DNA from: an uncultured Bacteroidales bacterium
Lineage (GTDB): Bacteria; Bacteroidota; Bacteroidia; Bacteroidales; Paludibacteraceae
Length of the DNA stretch: 6,885 nucleotides
Assembly: GCA_903929065.1 (NCBI GenBank)
Contig: CAIYTJ010000425.1
Coordinates: 1-6,885, forward strand
Direction of reading: 5' to 3'
Both the position numbers and the translations under genes were made by a program. The notes under the pieces were generated by a model that was not told the DNA's origin, made no database searches, and saw only the letters and a program-made list of their open reading frames with translations. The first letter of the stretch is position 1; each line of letters starts with the position of its first letter. Positions 1 through 6,653 of the stretch are shown here, piece after piece.

Positions 1-333
1 AAAATCCTGACGCATCGGACTGAATGTATCAATCAGAATTCCTTCTTCGAGACAAATAGCTCCATGAATGACATCGGGTTCCACGTAAAACCCATCACCG
101 GCACGTAAAATTTTTGTTTCACCGTTTATGGTTACTTCAAAAGCGCCACTCACCACATACGATGTCTGCGAATGGAAATGCTGGTGCTGATAGCCAATAC
201 TTCCAGTTTTAAACTTGATTTCCAGTAACATTAGCTGTCCGTCATAGCCCATTAGTTTACGGGTTAAACCGCCATCTACTTCTACCACCGGAAGCTCTGC
301 TCCCATTAAAAAATTCTCACTTCTTGTTGCCAT
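1..333 (-). CDS. kdgF: KdgF-like cupin (3' end cut by window edge)
   Basis: Small single-domain cupin. By family it should convert the 4,5-unsaturated monouronate released by alginate or pectin lyases into the linear keto sugar (DEH) that enters KDG metabolism. From ATG at 333-331 the frame stays open for 111 codons to base 1 with no stop. KdgF proteins are about 110 residues and end in a motif like FSPxREDFL; this one reaches FSPMRQDF, so probably only one to three residues are missing. Cupin motif 1 is intact: G44, H50, H52, Q56 and G63 in the spacing Gx5HxHx3Qx6G, with glutamine where generic cupins have glutamate, as I recall for KdgF. Motif 2 gives G79, P86 and H90. Predicted metal ligands are H50, H52, Q56 and H90. 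There is no signal peptide, so it is probably cytoplasmic. It begins 36 bases after the PL17 stop with no terminator between, so it is likely co-transcribed. Another sugar-binding cupin is possible, but the context strongly favours KdgF. Confidence 0.85.
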   Translation of the reverse strand, partial: MATRSENFLMGAELPVVEVDGGLTRKLMGYDGQLMLLEIKFKTGSIGYQHQHFHSQTSYVVSGAFEVTINGETKILRAGDGFYVEPDVIHGAICLEEGILIDTFSPMRQDF

Positions 334-369
334 AATAATTTATTTTTGATTTTAAATTTACGATTGTAT

Positions 370-2571
370 TTAGTTGATTTCTACAAAATAATAATTCCCG
401 GTGAATGAAATTGACTGATTGTTTACGGTAACCGTTCTGGATTTTGAACCGTCAAAATCAGAATTCACGGTGATAAACATAAATTGCTTTCCGTTCATGA
501 CAGTGATTTTTACCGCCGAAAAAGCATTATCGTCTTTCAAAAGTTCTATATTCGAGATATTGCTTTGATAGTTTTCAGTCACCTCCCTGGTCAGGTCGTA
601 CAAACCGTGCGGCTCGATAACCGAAACAAAAGTATGTGTCGTGGCATTTGGCTGCCGAATCATAAAACACGGCGTATTACGCAGATTGAAATCGGGATCG
701 CCGGCACCAATGCGCGTCATCATAAACTGTGTGGCCGGATTTGCCAACGTGGTTATGCTGTAAAAGCGGTTTCCCTGCACAAATGTAAAATCCGCAATCG
801 GTTTATCGGTTTTTCCGGTTGCTTCCAGCCACAAATGTTGATAACCGTTTTTCGTACCCAATGCCTTCAGTTCTTTAGTATTTTTCTGATACTGGAAATC
901 AGTCGAAACCAGTTGTCCGTTATAATAAAATGGAAAATCAAGTTGGTGTGTGGAATCTGATTTTACACTGTTGATATCCAGCACAATCGGATATTCAAAT
1001 GCTTTATTCATAATCATGGCCGTTGTCCGGTTCATTTTCAATCTTTTGTATGCATTACTTTCCGCCGCCGACACAACCTGAATTGCCGGATTGCCGGCAT
1101 CGAAATAATTCAAATCGGAATGATGTTGCGACGAAAGTTTAAAATCGCCATTAAAATCACTTTTCCCATCAATAGTAACGGTATTATGGGCAATGGTTTG
1201 AGATCCCCATGTATGATTTTCTTTGGTATAGCCACCACCATCTTTGGGTTCGATATTCAGGAAACGCACCGCACCGTAATCGGGCAAAATGCAAGAACCG
1301 TTATCGTACAAAACAATAGATAATTTGTCGTAATGTCCGTGCGAAAGACCGTGTGAAGTAGCTTTAAATGTCAGACAAGTTTGTGTATTGCCTGCTCCGC
1401 TTCTTAAAATTCCGACTCCTCCTTCGTCTCCTTTTGCACCATCGCGAAGCAGGATAGATTTCAGTTCCAATTTTGGTATTTTTTCTTCATAAACGGCTTT
1501 TGCTGTAGCCAGTCCTTCGTCGGAAACAATAAAAGCGCCTTGCTGACGGGCCACATCAAGTAATTGTTTATCGGCGAAATTATTTTTATAGGCAATATCA
1601 ACGGCATAAATAATTTCCTGGGTTTGGTACGTCTTATAAAGCGCATCGTTCAGGTAAAAAAACTCACCGTTGTAGGCACACTGAAGCGAAGTATTGACTG
1701 CTTTCATCAAAATTCCATCGCGGTATTTGAAAATATTAAGTTCCGGCTGTTGATTTTGAATAACCTGCGCAAACGTCATAAACGGCCAAATGGAATACCG
1801 TTGGTAATACGGACCTTCGGTGAAATAGCCATCCGGCGAGAAAAGCACATCCAGCTGGCGGATAAATCCGGTTTTGCCATCTTTGTTGGAGCCGTACAAA
1901 GCTTTTGCTACCAGTTCTTTGTCGCCCATGGTGTATCCAATCATTCCCACTGCCGACATTGCCCAGGTACCGTGATTATGCATTTTGTTGAATGTTTCGT
2001 AATTGCTTGGATTTCCATTGGAAAGAAACTCCGCCATGGGTTTAAACAGGTCTTTTTCTATAAAATTCCGGTCTTTTTCTGAAATAAAATTATAGACACA
2101 ATCATACGCATTGGCGGTATGAACCAACCAAACAGCATCGTTGAGTGTTTGCCAGAAAATCTTTCCGCGAGCTTCGGATTTGATAACCGGATGCAAGGGA
2201 AGTGTAGGATATAATTCGGCATATTTCAGCAGCATATTGCGCACAAATTCGGCATATTTTACGGTTCCGGTGAGCTGGTACATGGTGCCGGCTGCATTCA
2301 TTTCGTAATAGTTATTTTTGTGTTTTTCGTGCGTATAACCGCCGCCACCGTCTTTTGGAACCGGAACTTCAATCTTTTCAGTCAATGCTTTATCGGCCAA
2401 CGCTTTCAATTCGTTGAACGATTTGTCGAACAACGGATATTTCCCCAGTGAAGATTTAATTTCCTGAACGCCTTTGGGTGTCAGGAATAAATTAGGATGC
2501 ACACCACCTGCATTACCGGTTAATGAGATAAAGAAGAAAACAATGCTAAAAGCGGATAATCTGTATTTCAA
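370..2571 (-). CDS. PL17 oligoalginate lyase, periplasmic
   Basis: 733-residue exolytic alginate lyase of family PL17, expected to cut alginate oligomers by beta-elimination to unsaturated monouronate. Residues 1-22 form a signal peptide (basic start, then AFSIVFFFISLTGNA). It has no lipobox and no T9SS tail, so a periplasmic site is likely. An alpha/alpha-toroid alginate-lyase domain covers about 25-340 and a heparinase II/III-like beta-sandwich about 370-700. As I recall the Alg17C residues (N201, H202, Y258, H415, D433, R438, Y450, H464), all have counterparts here at a constant offset of two: N199, H200, Y256, H413, D431, R436, Y448 and H462. These cover the catalytic Tyr/His set and the zinc site H413/D431/H462. 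The start is TTG at 2571-2569: no ATG or GTG lies between the upstream in-frame stop (2622-2620) and the signal peptide. It begins 11 bases after the PL6 stop, so the two genes are tightly coupled. PL17 in this setting normally consumes products of endolytic lyases such as the neighbouring PL6. Confidence 0.95.
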   Translation of the reverse strand: MKYRLSAFSIVFFFISLTGNAGGVHPNLFLTPKGVQEIKSSLGKYPLFDKSFNELKALADKALTEKIEVPVPKDGGGGYTHEKHKNNYYEMNAAGTMYQLTGTVKYAEFVRNMLLKYAELYPTLPLHPVIKSEARGKIFWQTLNDAVWLVHTANAYDCVYNFISEKDRNFIEKDLFKPMAEFLSNGNPSNYETFNKMHNHGTWAMSAVGMIGYTMGDKELVAKALYGSNKDGKTGFIRQLDVLFSPDGYFTEGPYYQRYSIWPFMTFAQVIQNQQPELNIFKYRDGILMKAVNTSLQCAYNGEFFYLNDALYKTYQTQEIIYAVDIAYKNNFADKQLLDVARQQGAFIVSDEGLATAKAVYEEKIPKLELKSILLRDGAKGDEGGVGILRSGAGNTQTCLTFKATSHGLSHGHYDKLSIVLYDNGSCILPDYGAVRFLNIEPKDGGGYTKENHTWGSQTIAHNTVTIDGKSDFNGDFKLSSQHHSDLNYFDAGNPAIQVVSAAESNAYKRLKMNRTTAMIMNKAFEYPIVLDINSVKSDSTHQLDFPFYYNGQLVSTDFQYQKNTKELKALGTKNGYQHLWLEATGKTDKPIADFTFVQGNRFYSITTLANPATQFMMTRIGAGDPDFNLRNTPCFMIRQPNATTHTFVSVIEPHGLYDLTREVTENYQSNISNIELLKDDNAFSAVKITVMNGKQFMFITVNSDFDGSKSRTVTVNNQSISFTGNYYFVEIN

Positions 2572-2582
2572 AACGTGTTTTT

Positions 2583-4304
2583 TTATTGGACTAATATTTT
2601 TTTGGTTGAAGTATCTCCGTTATTTCCGCAGAATCTCAGAATGTAAATTCCTTTTTCAGGCGCATTCAATGTATTACTGCCTGTTTTCAGACTTTGTTGA
2701 GCCAGACATTGTCCGGCTAAATTAATTACGGTCAGCTTTCCCGGTTCTGAAACGGACGAAATAATTTTTCCATTCAAGGCTACAGCATTAAAATCTACAG
2801 TTTGTTGAACGGGATTAATAGCCGTAGGAACAACAGGAAAAAAAGTCGAACCAACACTTGTCTTTTTAGGCATTTCTTTCGAAATTGTTCCCAATATCTG
2901 GCTTGCACCGGGCAATTTTGCAGTTGTTCCGCGGTCACGGCCACGAATATCCAATGTAACTTCCGGATAATCGGTTGTAGAATACGTTGTTAAAGCTGAA
3001 CCGGTAGAAGGTTCATACATGTTGATTGGAGTTCCTGCCAGCATCATTTTTGCATCTTTTCCAGTTATAACTTGCGTAGAAGTGTATGCAAAACTGGTAT
3101 ATTTCCCCTGATTCATTAAGTTATTAACCCATGTAACATCCATATCAGCAATACTTGTTTGATCAATACTAACATTGGTATTTGATGTTGAAGAGTTGTA
3201 TACATGATTATGTGCAATTACAGTCCCAATCGGAGGCATTGTTAATGTTGAAGTGCTATTATAATTAATCCGGAATGCCTGTGCACAATTTACGAACGTG
3301 TTGAATGCAACGGTTGCATTTTTCACCTGAAAATACTCATTGGCTAACGAATTTAATTTCCCCCTGACAATACAAAGTGCAGCCCTGTAATCAGTTCCGG
3401 TAAGTTTTTCAAAGTAATTATTAAAAACTTTGTGATTTTCGCCGATAATACGAACGCCACCCGACTCAGCTACTCCATTTCCGAAAAAGTAATTGCCATC
3501 GACCGTACAACCATTGCCATGACGCAAAGTCAACATGCCATGGCATTCGAAAAACAAATTATTCGTATATAAATTTCCGCACGATTTATTGGAGATTATT
3601 TCAATTTCACCGTTACAATGCTCAAAGAAATTGCCTTTTACGGTGACGTTTGCAAGTGTCATAGAAGTTCCACTATCGCCCACCCTGATAATTTCCTGTC
3701 CATTTAGTTCAGCGCCGGTGGCATCAAGATTCGAATTTCGGTATCCAAAATAATTATTAGAAATTGTATGATTTACAGTAACACCATTTACCAGCCACAC
3801 CACCAGCAAAGTTCCTGAGTTATTTTTATTTTCAAACGAACAACGATCAACTGTGTTATTTTTGCCATATAACGAAACCCATTTACTGTCAACAGTATTT
3901 AGAGTAGGATTATAGCTGGAAATTGCGCAGTTAGTCAATGTACAATTTTCAGCCATTTCCGAGGAAGAAGTGCGGAATGAAATAACGTCCGAACCACTTA
4001 AAGTTCCGTTTTGGAAAAACAATCCAGAAACGACAATATAACTCCCTGAAAAACCCAAACTTGAAGTTCCGGTTAGAATCACACTTCCGGCTGTTTGAGC
4101 CAGTAAAACGATAGGCTTGGAAGCAGTTCCGGTTCCCTTAAAAGAAATAGATTGATTTGTCCAGGTACCATTTTTCATTAAAATTGTATCACCGGCCATC
4201 CAAGCTCCATTATTTATTTGCGAAGCGGTTGTAACAAGTGTTTGTTTTGCATTCGCAAACAAAAAACCGAAAAATAAGAGAAAAATAAGAGTTGTGTTTT
4301 TCAT
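2583..4304 (-). CDS. PL6 alginate lyase with T9SS sorting domain
   Basis: 573-residue parallel beta-helix lyase of the chondroitinase-B/PL6 family (PF14592 type), acting on alginate given its neighbours. Signal peptide about 1-19 (ends FANA). The beta-helix covers about 20-470, rich in Asn-turn repeats such as NNYF, GNFF and GNYFF. The active site is complete: calcium ligands E233 and E235 with N201 as probable third ligand, catalytic base K240 (in NKS) and catalytic acid R261 (in LRHGN). The spacings E to K of 7 and K to R of 21 match those I recall for chondroitinase B (E243/K250/R271) and AlyGC (E213/K220/R241). The conserved block GGVRIIGENHKVFNNYF follows at 282-298. After a linker at about 478-503, residues about 505-573 form a type A T9SS sorting domain (ending GIYILRFCGNNG...KKILVQ), so the enzyme should be exported to the surface or medium. 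The ATG at 4304-4302 has a modest ribosome-binding site, GGAAG (4313-4309), just after a strong stem-loop. Chondroitinase activity cannot be excluded from sequence alone. Confidence 0.95.
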   Translation of the reverse strand: MKNTTLIFLLFFGFLFANAKQTLVTTASQINNGAWMAGDTILMKNGTWTNQSISFKGTGTASKPIVLLAQTAGSVILTGTSSLGFSGSYIVVSGLFFQNGTLSGSDVISFRTSSSEMAENCTLTNCAISSYNPTLNTVDSKWVSLYGKNNTVDRCSFENKNNSGTLLVVWLVNGVTVNHTISNNYFGYRNSNLDATGAELNGQEIIRVGDSGTSMTLANVTVKGNFFEHCNGEIEIISNKSCGNLYTNNLFFECHGMLTLRHGNGCTVDGNYFFGNGVAESGGVRIIGENHKVFNNYFEKLTGTDYRAALCIVRGKLNSLANEYFQVKNATVAFNTFVNCAQAFRINYNSTSTLTMPPIGTVIAHNHVYNSSTSNTNVSIDQTSIADMDVTWVNNLMNQGKYTSFAYTSTQVITGKDAKMMLAGTPINMYEPSTGSALTTYSTTDYPEVTLDIRGRDRGTTAKLPGASQILGTISKEMPKKTSVGSTFFPVVPTAINPVQQTVDFNAVALNGKIISSVSEPGKLTVINLAGQCLAQQSLKTGSNTLNAPEKGIYILRFCGNNGDTSTKKILVQ

Positions 4305-4316
4305 GATACTTCCAAT

Positions 4317-4351
4317 AACGCAGGCAATCAGGTTTTCTTCTTGCCTGCGTT
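4317..4351 (-). promoter_or_regulatory. Perfect 11-bp stem-loop in PL6 leader
   Basis: Bases 4317-4327 (AACGCAGGCAA) and 4341-4351 (TTGCCTGCGTT) are exact inverted repeats around a 13-base loop. In the minus-strand mRNA the stem ends 12 bases before the PL6 ATG and 3 bases before its GGAAG ribosome-binding site. The loop reads GAAGAAAACCUGA. The run of T that would make it a factor-independent terminator lies on the plus-strand side (4350-4354), where there is no gene to terminate. On the minus strand the stem is followed by AUUGG. It is therefore more likely an RNA-processing or 3'-end-protecting hairpin, or a translational control element between the beta-sandwich gene and the lyase genes. 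Weak or partial termination remains possible. Confidence 0.55.
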
Positions 4352-4365
4352 TTTAATTTATATAG

Positions 4366-4380
4366 TTCTGAATTTCAGAA
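4366..4380. promoter_or_regulatory. 15-base palindrome, operator-like
   Basis: TTCTGAATTTCAGAA is a perfect 7-base inverted repeat around one central base, in the 103-base gap (4305-4407) between the beta-sandwich gene and PL6. Its form would suit a dimeric regulator, but it occurs once in the window's intergenic DNA and no regulator is encoded here. It lies 28 bases beyond the beta-sandwich gene stop. I see no TAnnTTTG-type Bacteroidota -7 promoter element in the same gap. In short AT-rich sequence it may be chance. Confidence 0.25.
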
Positions 4381-4407
4381 TAAAGAGTTGTTTATGTATT
4401 TAAAATC

Positions 4408-5430
4408 TTATTTAATTTCGACTTTAGCTGATTCCACCTTACCATCGGAACCAACAAAACGAACCATATAAAGACCTTTTGAAAGTGTTGTTTCAAGTTT
4501 TCCATCCGTTTTTGAAGACAGAACTTCCAAGCCGGTTAGACTGAAGACTTTCAAACTTCCTGATTGTCTTGTAAGAATGGTTTTGCCAAATGCTGAAATG
4601 CCTTTGCTGTCTTTTTCAATTTGTGAGATACCGGTACCTATACCCAAAGAACTAGACCAGGAAGAAGCAAATCTAAAACCTCCAACTTGTCCTGCCAAGG
4701 TACTTCTTTGACGAATTACCAACCCACGAATAGCTTTTACAGCTGTGCCAGTGATTGCTGATGTAGCAAAAGATGTTGTAGGTTCGCCTAAAGTAACATC
4801 TGGATTTATAAATAACCAACAAGTACCAGTTCCATCACCAACAACAGTAAATTTAACAACAGCTAAATATGTTTGTCCAAAATTTAAATTTGTTGAACCA
4901 AAGGTAGTTGCAACACCTGAATCTCCCATCCCTAATTGAAATGTGTTTGCATCCACTCCTTTTACAGTTATTCTGCAACGTTGAGCATTTCCTGTATAAT
5001 TTCCATCGAAAGAAACAAAGTCTGCAGCAGTGGTTGTTGCAGATGATAAGTTAATCATTACTGCCAGATAATATGTTCCGGCACCATACGTATTATCACC
5101 CGCTAATGAATAAATAGAAGTTCTTCCGCCAGATGCTAATTTTAGCAAAATAATAGATACATCTTTCCCAGAATCGATATAACCGGTATAACTAAGTGGA
5201 TCTGTCACAGTCGGATTAGCCGGGTTTTGATCATTCGTGCCTGTTTTTCCGGCCAGGTTCCATTGATTAATCATAATTGGTGAAGTTGCATCCTGTAAAG
5301 TGTTTGGGTAAGACCCCTTTTCAAGAACATCAGTTACTTTATATCCAACCAGAAAATTGTTTTTAATAAGTTGTGCATTCATAGTCATTCCAACTATGCA
5401 CACAATAATAAGAAGAAATAGTTTTTTCAT
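4408..5430 (-). CDS. T9SS-exported concanavalin-like beta-sandwich protein
   Basis: 340-residue protein of unknown function between two alginate lyase genes. Signal peptide 1-20 (MKKLFLLIIVCIVGMTMNAQ); C11 is not in a convincing lipobox. Residues about 25-262 look like a single beta-sandwich. The pattern TYYLAVMINLSSA (119-131), a middle piece ending FQLGMGDSG (164-172), TYLAVVKFTV then WLFINPD (187-211) and IRGLVIRQR...GGFRFASSW (234-258) resembles, from memory, concanavalin/LamG-like domains of secreted Bacteroidota and planctomycete proteins (usual form: LWVNP, then LRQ...DEIRVATSW). Residues about 275-340 form a type A T9SS sorting domain (VFSLTGLEV...LSKGLYMVRFVG). I see no catalytic motif. 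It follows the PL38-like gene by 38 bases and precedes PL6 by 103, so it belongs to the operon. A surface alginate-binding or enzyme-assisting role is my inference; a structural or adhesive role is equally open. The gene is certain, its function is not. Confidence 0.75.
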   Translation of the reverse strand: MKKLFLLIIVCIVGMTMNAQLIKNNFLVGYKVTDVLEKGSYPNTLQDATSPIMINQWNLAGKTGTNDQNPANPTVTDPLSYTGYIDSGKDVSIILLKLASGGRTSIYSLAGDNTYGAGTYYLAVMINLSSATTTAADFVSFDGNYTGNAQRCRITVKGVDANTFQLGMGDSGVATTFGSTNLNFGQTYLAVVKFTVVGDGTGTCWLFINPDVTLGEPTTSFATSAITGTAVKAIRGLVIRQRSTLAGQVGGFRFASSWSSSLGIGTGISQIEKDSKGISAFGKTILTRQSGSLKVFSLTGLEVLSSKTDGKLETTLSKGLYMVRFVGSDGKVESAKVEIK

Positions 5431-5468
5431 AATAATAATTTTTTAAATGATTTTTATTGATATACGAA

Positions 5469-6638
5469 TTAATATAATAGGTATTTATAATCCTTTTTTG
5501 AGTCGTTTAGTTCATTGTTGAAATATTTTTTAAACGTCTGTTTATTAAGCATTTTATCAACCCTATATAATTGGAAAATCAAAAGTTTTAAATCGGCGTC
5601 CCACTCATTTATCTGACTGTAAGGAAACATACTTTGAGGTTGTCCGGCATATTGGGCCATAAATTCAATAGCTTTCAGAATACTTCGTCCATCAGCTGAT
5701 TTAGCATCAAGCAAATCAATGTCCAATGTTTTAGCCATCAAACACATATCCAGCATATGCTGAATATTAAAAGCTGAATAATGCAATGCTTTAGTTCTGG
5801 CAAGTTCTGCGGGTTGTTTGCCATCGGGTTCAATTTGTTTGAAAAGCCGACGGGAAGGAAAATCATTGATAAATTTCAGGGCAATATCATTTTTTCCGGC
5901 AAATAACGCAAACCGGACCACCTGAATATCGAATGCCACTCCGTGATTATTTTTGGCATTATGTTCCTGATTACCAACTTCAGAAGTCAACATCCAATTC
6001 AAAAAATCGGCAAACCAGATGGAAAGATTTTTCTGGTCGGTTTTTGTGAATTTAGGTGATTTTCGAAGTAATTCAACACCGTCCAGCATTTCCACCAGTT
6101 TATAGGTTTCAATCATTCCTGCACCACGACCTTTTCCTCCAAAATAACCGTAAATAGTTTGTCCAAAATTCAGATTCGGATTCATTTTTGTCTGAGGATT
6201 CAAAAACCAAATGCGCAGATTTTCAACAGCTTTAGCCGCATATTTTTCTTCGGAAGTCAAATTATAAGCCAGCGAAAGAGATATGACACTGTTAGCCATT
6301 GTTCCCATATTATTTTTGTCGGGAGTTGTAACAGCAACGTTTTTTTCACCATCTCTGCGGATATAAGGTCCGGTTGGATTTGCCGGATCTGGCCAGTAAT
6401 AAGGCGCACAACTGATATAATCATGCTTATCGCCGCTTGGTGCAGGTTTGTTTTTATCAACGACCGACGAAATAGTTTTTGGCAAATATTTATCGGCATC
6501 TTTTATGATTTTTTCAACCAATGCCGGATTTTCAGCTTTTGCTTTTTTCAATGTTTCCATATTCCAAACGCGGGTTTGAGCTTGCAGCGTTATTGTGCTA
6601 AAACAGAGAATAATGCAGTAAAGAAGTATTTTTTTCAT
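5469..6638 (-). CDS. Alginate lyase family protein, PL38-like
   Basis: 389-residue secreted lyase of the alginate-lyase superfamily (PF05426 alpha/alpha toroid), most like CAZy family PL38, which includes a Bacteroides ovatus alginate lyase; PL5 is the more distant alternative. Signal peptide about 1-20 (ending LQA, mature QTRVW), no lipobox, no T9SS tail: probably periplasmic. Conserved blocks in order: HDYISCAPYYWPDP (72-85), PYIRRDGEKN (91-100), NNHG (230-233), PDGKQPAELARTKALHYSAFN (271-291) and FPYSQINEWD (338-347). H232 and Y287 are the probable catalytic pair. Their spacing of 55 is close to the 54 between H192 and Y246 that I recall for PL5 A1-III. The length is normal and no key residue is missing. 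ATG at 6638-6636 follows the upstream paralogue's stop by 15 bases. By family it cuts alginate or a related polyuronate by beta-elimination; glucuronan-type substrates are possible, and the exact specificity cannot be read from sequence. Confidence 0.88.
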   Translation of the reverse strand: MKKILLYCIILCFSTITLQAQTRVWNMETLKKAKAENPALVEKIIKDADKYLPKTISSVVDKNKPAPSGDKHDYISCAPYYWPDPANPTGPYIRRDGEKNVAVTTPDKNNMGTMANSVISLSLAYNLTSEEKYAAKAVENLRIWFLNPQTKMNPNLNFGQTIYGYFGGKGRGAGMIETYKLVEMLDGVELLRKSPKFTKTDQKNLSIWFADFLNWMLTSEVGNQEHNAKNNHGVAFDIQVVRFALFAGKNDIALKFINDFPSRRLFKQIEPDGKQPAELARTKALHYSAFNIQHMLDMCLMAKTLDIDLLDAKSADGRSILKAIEFMAQYAGQPQSMFPYSQINEWDADLKLLIFQLYRVDKMLNKQTFKKYFNNELNDSKKDYKYLLY

Positions 6639-6653
6639 TGTCTATTTTTTAAA

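Noticed and set aside
334..369. Separate promoter or terminator before the cupin gene
   Set aside because: The 36 bases are AT-rich, but I found no inverted repeat and no recognisable -33/-7 Bacteroidota promoter pair.
484..960. 158-codon open frame on the plus strand
   Set aside because: It lies fully antisense to the PL17 coding region, and its translation has no recognisable domain. It is a shadow of a well-supported gene.
1564..2082. 172-codon open frame on the plus strand
   Set aside because: Antisense to the PL17 toroid domain, whose catalytic residues are all in place on the minus strand. The Cys/His/Ile-rich translation shows no family resemblance.
2597..2603. Homopolymer run at the PL6 3' end as a phase-variation tract
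   Set aside because: It is seven T on the plus strand, encoding the Lys-Lys end of the T9SS tail. Such short A runs are common in AT-rich Bacteroidota genes, and the frame is intact.
4317..4354. Factor-independent terminator for the upstream part of the operon
   Set aside because: In the minus-strand direction the stem is not followed by a U-tract. The T run is on the other side, and no plus-strand gene precedes it. Kept as a regulatory stem-loop instead.
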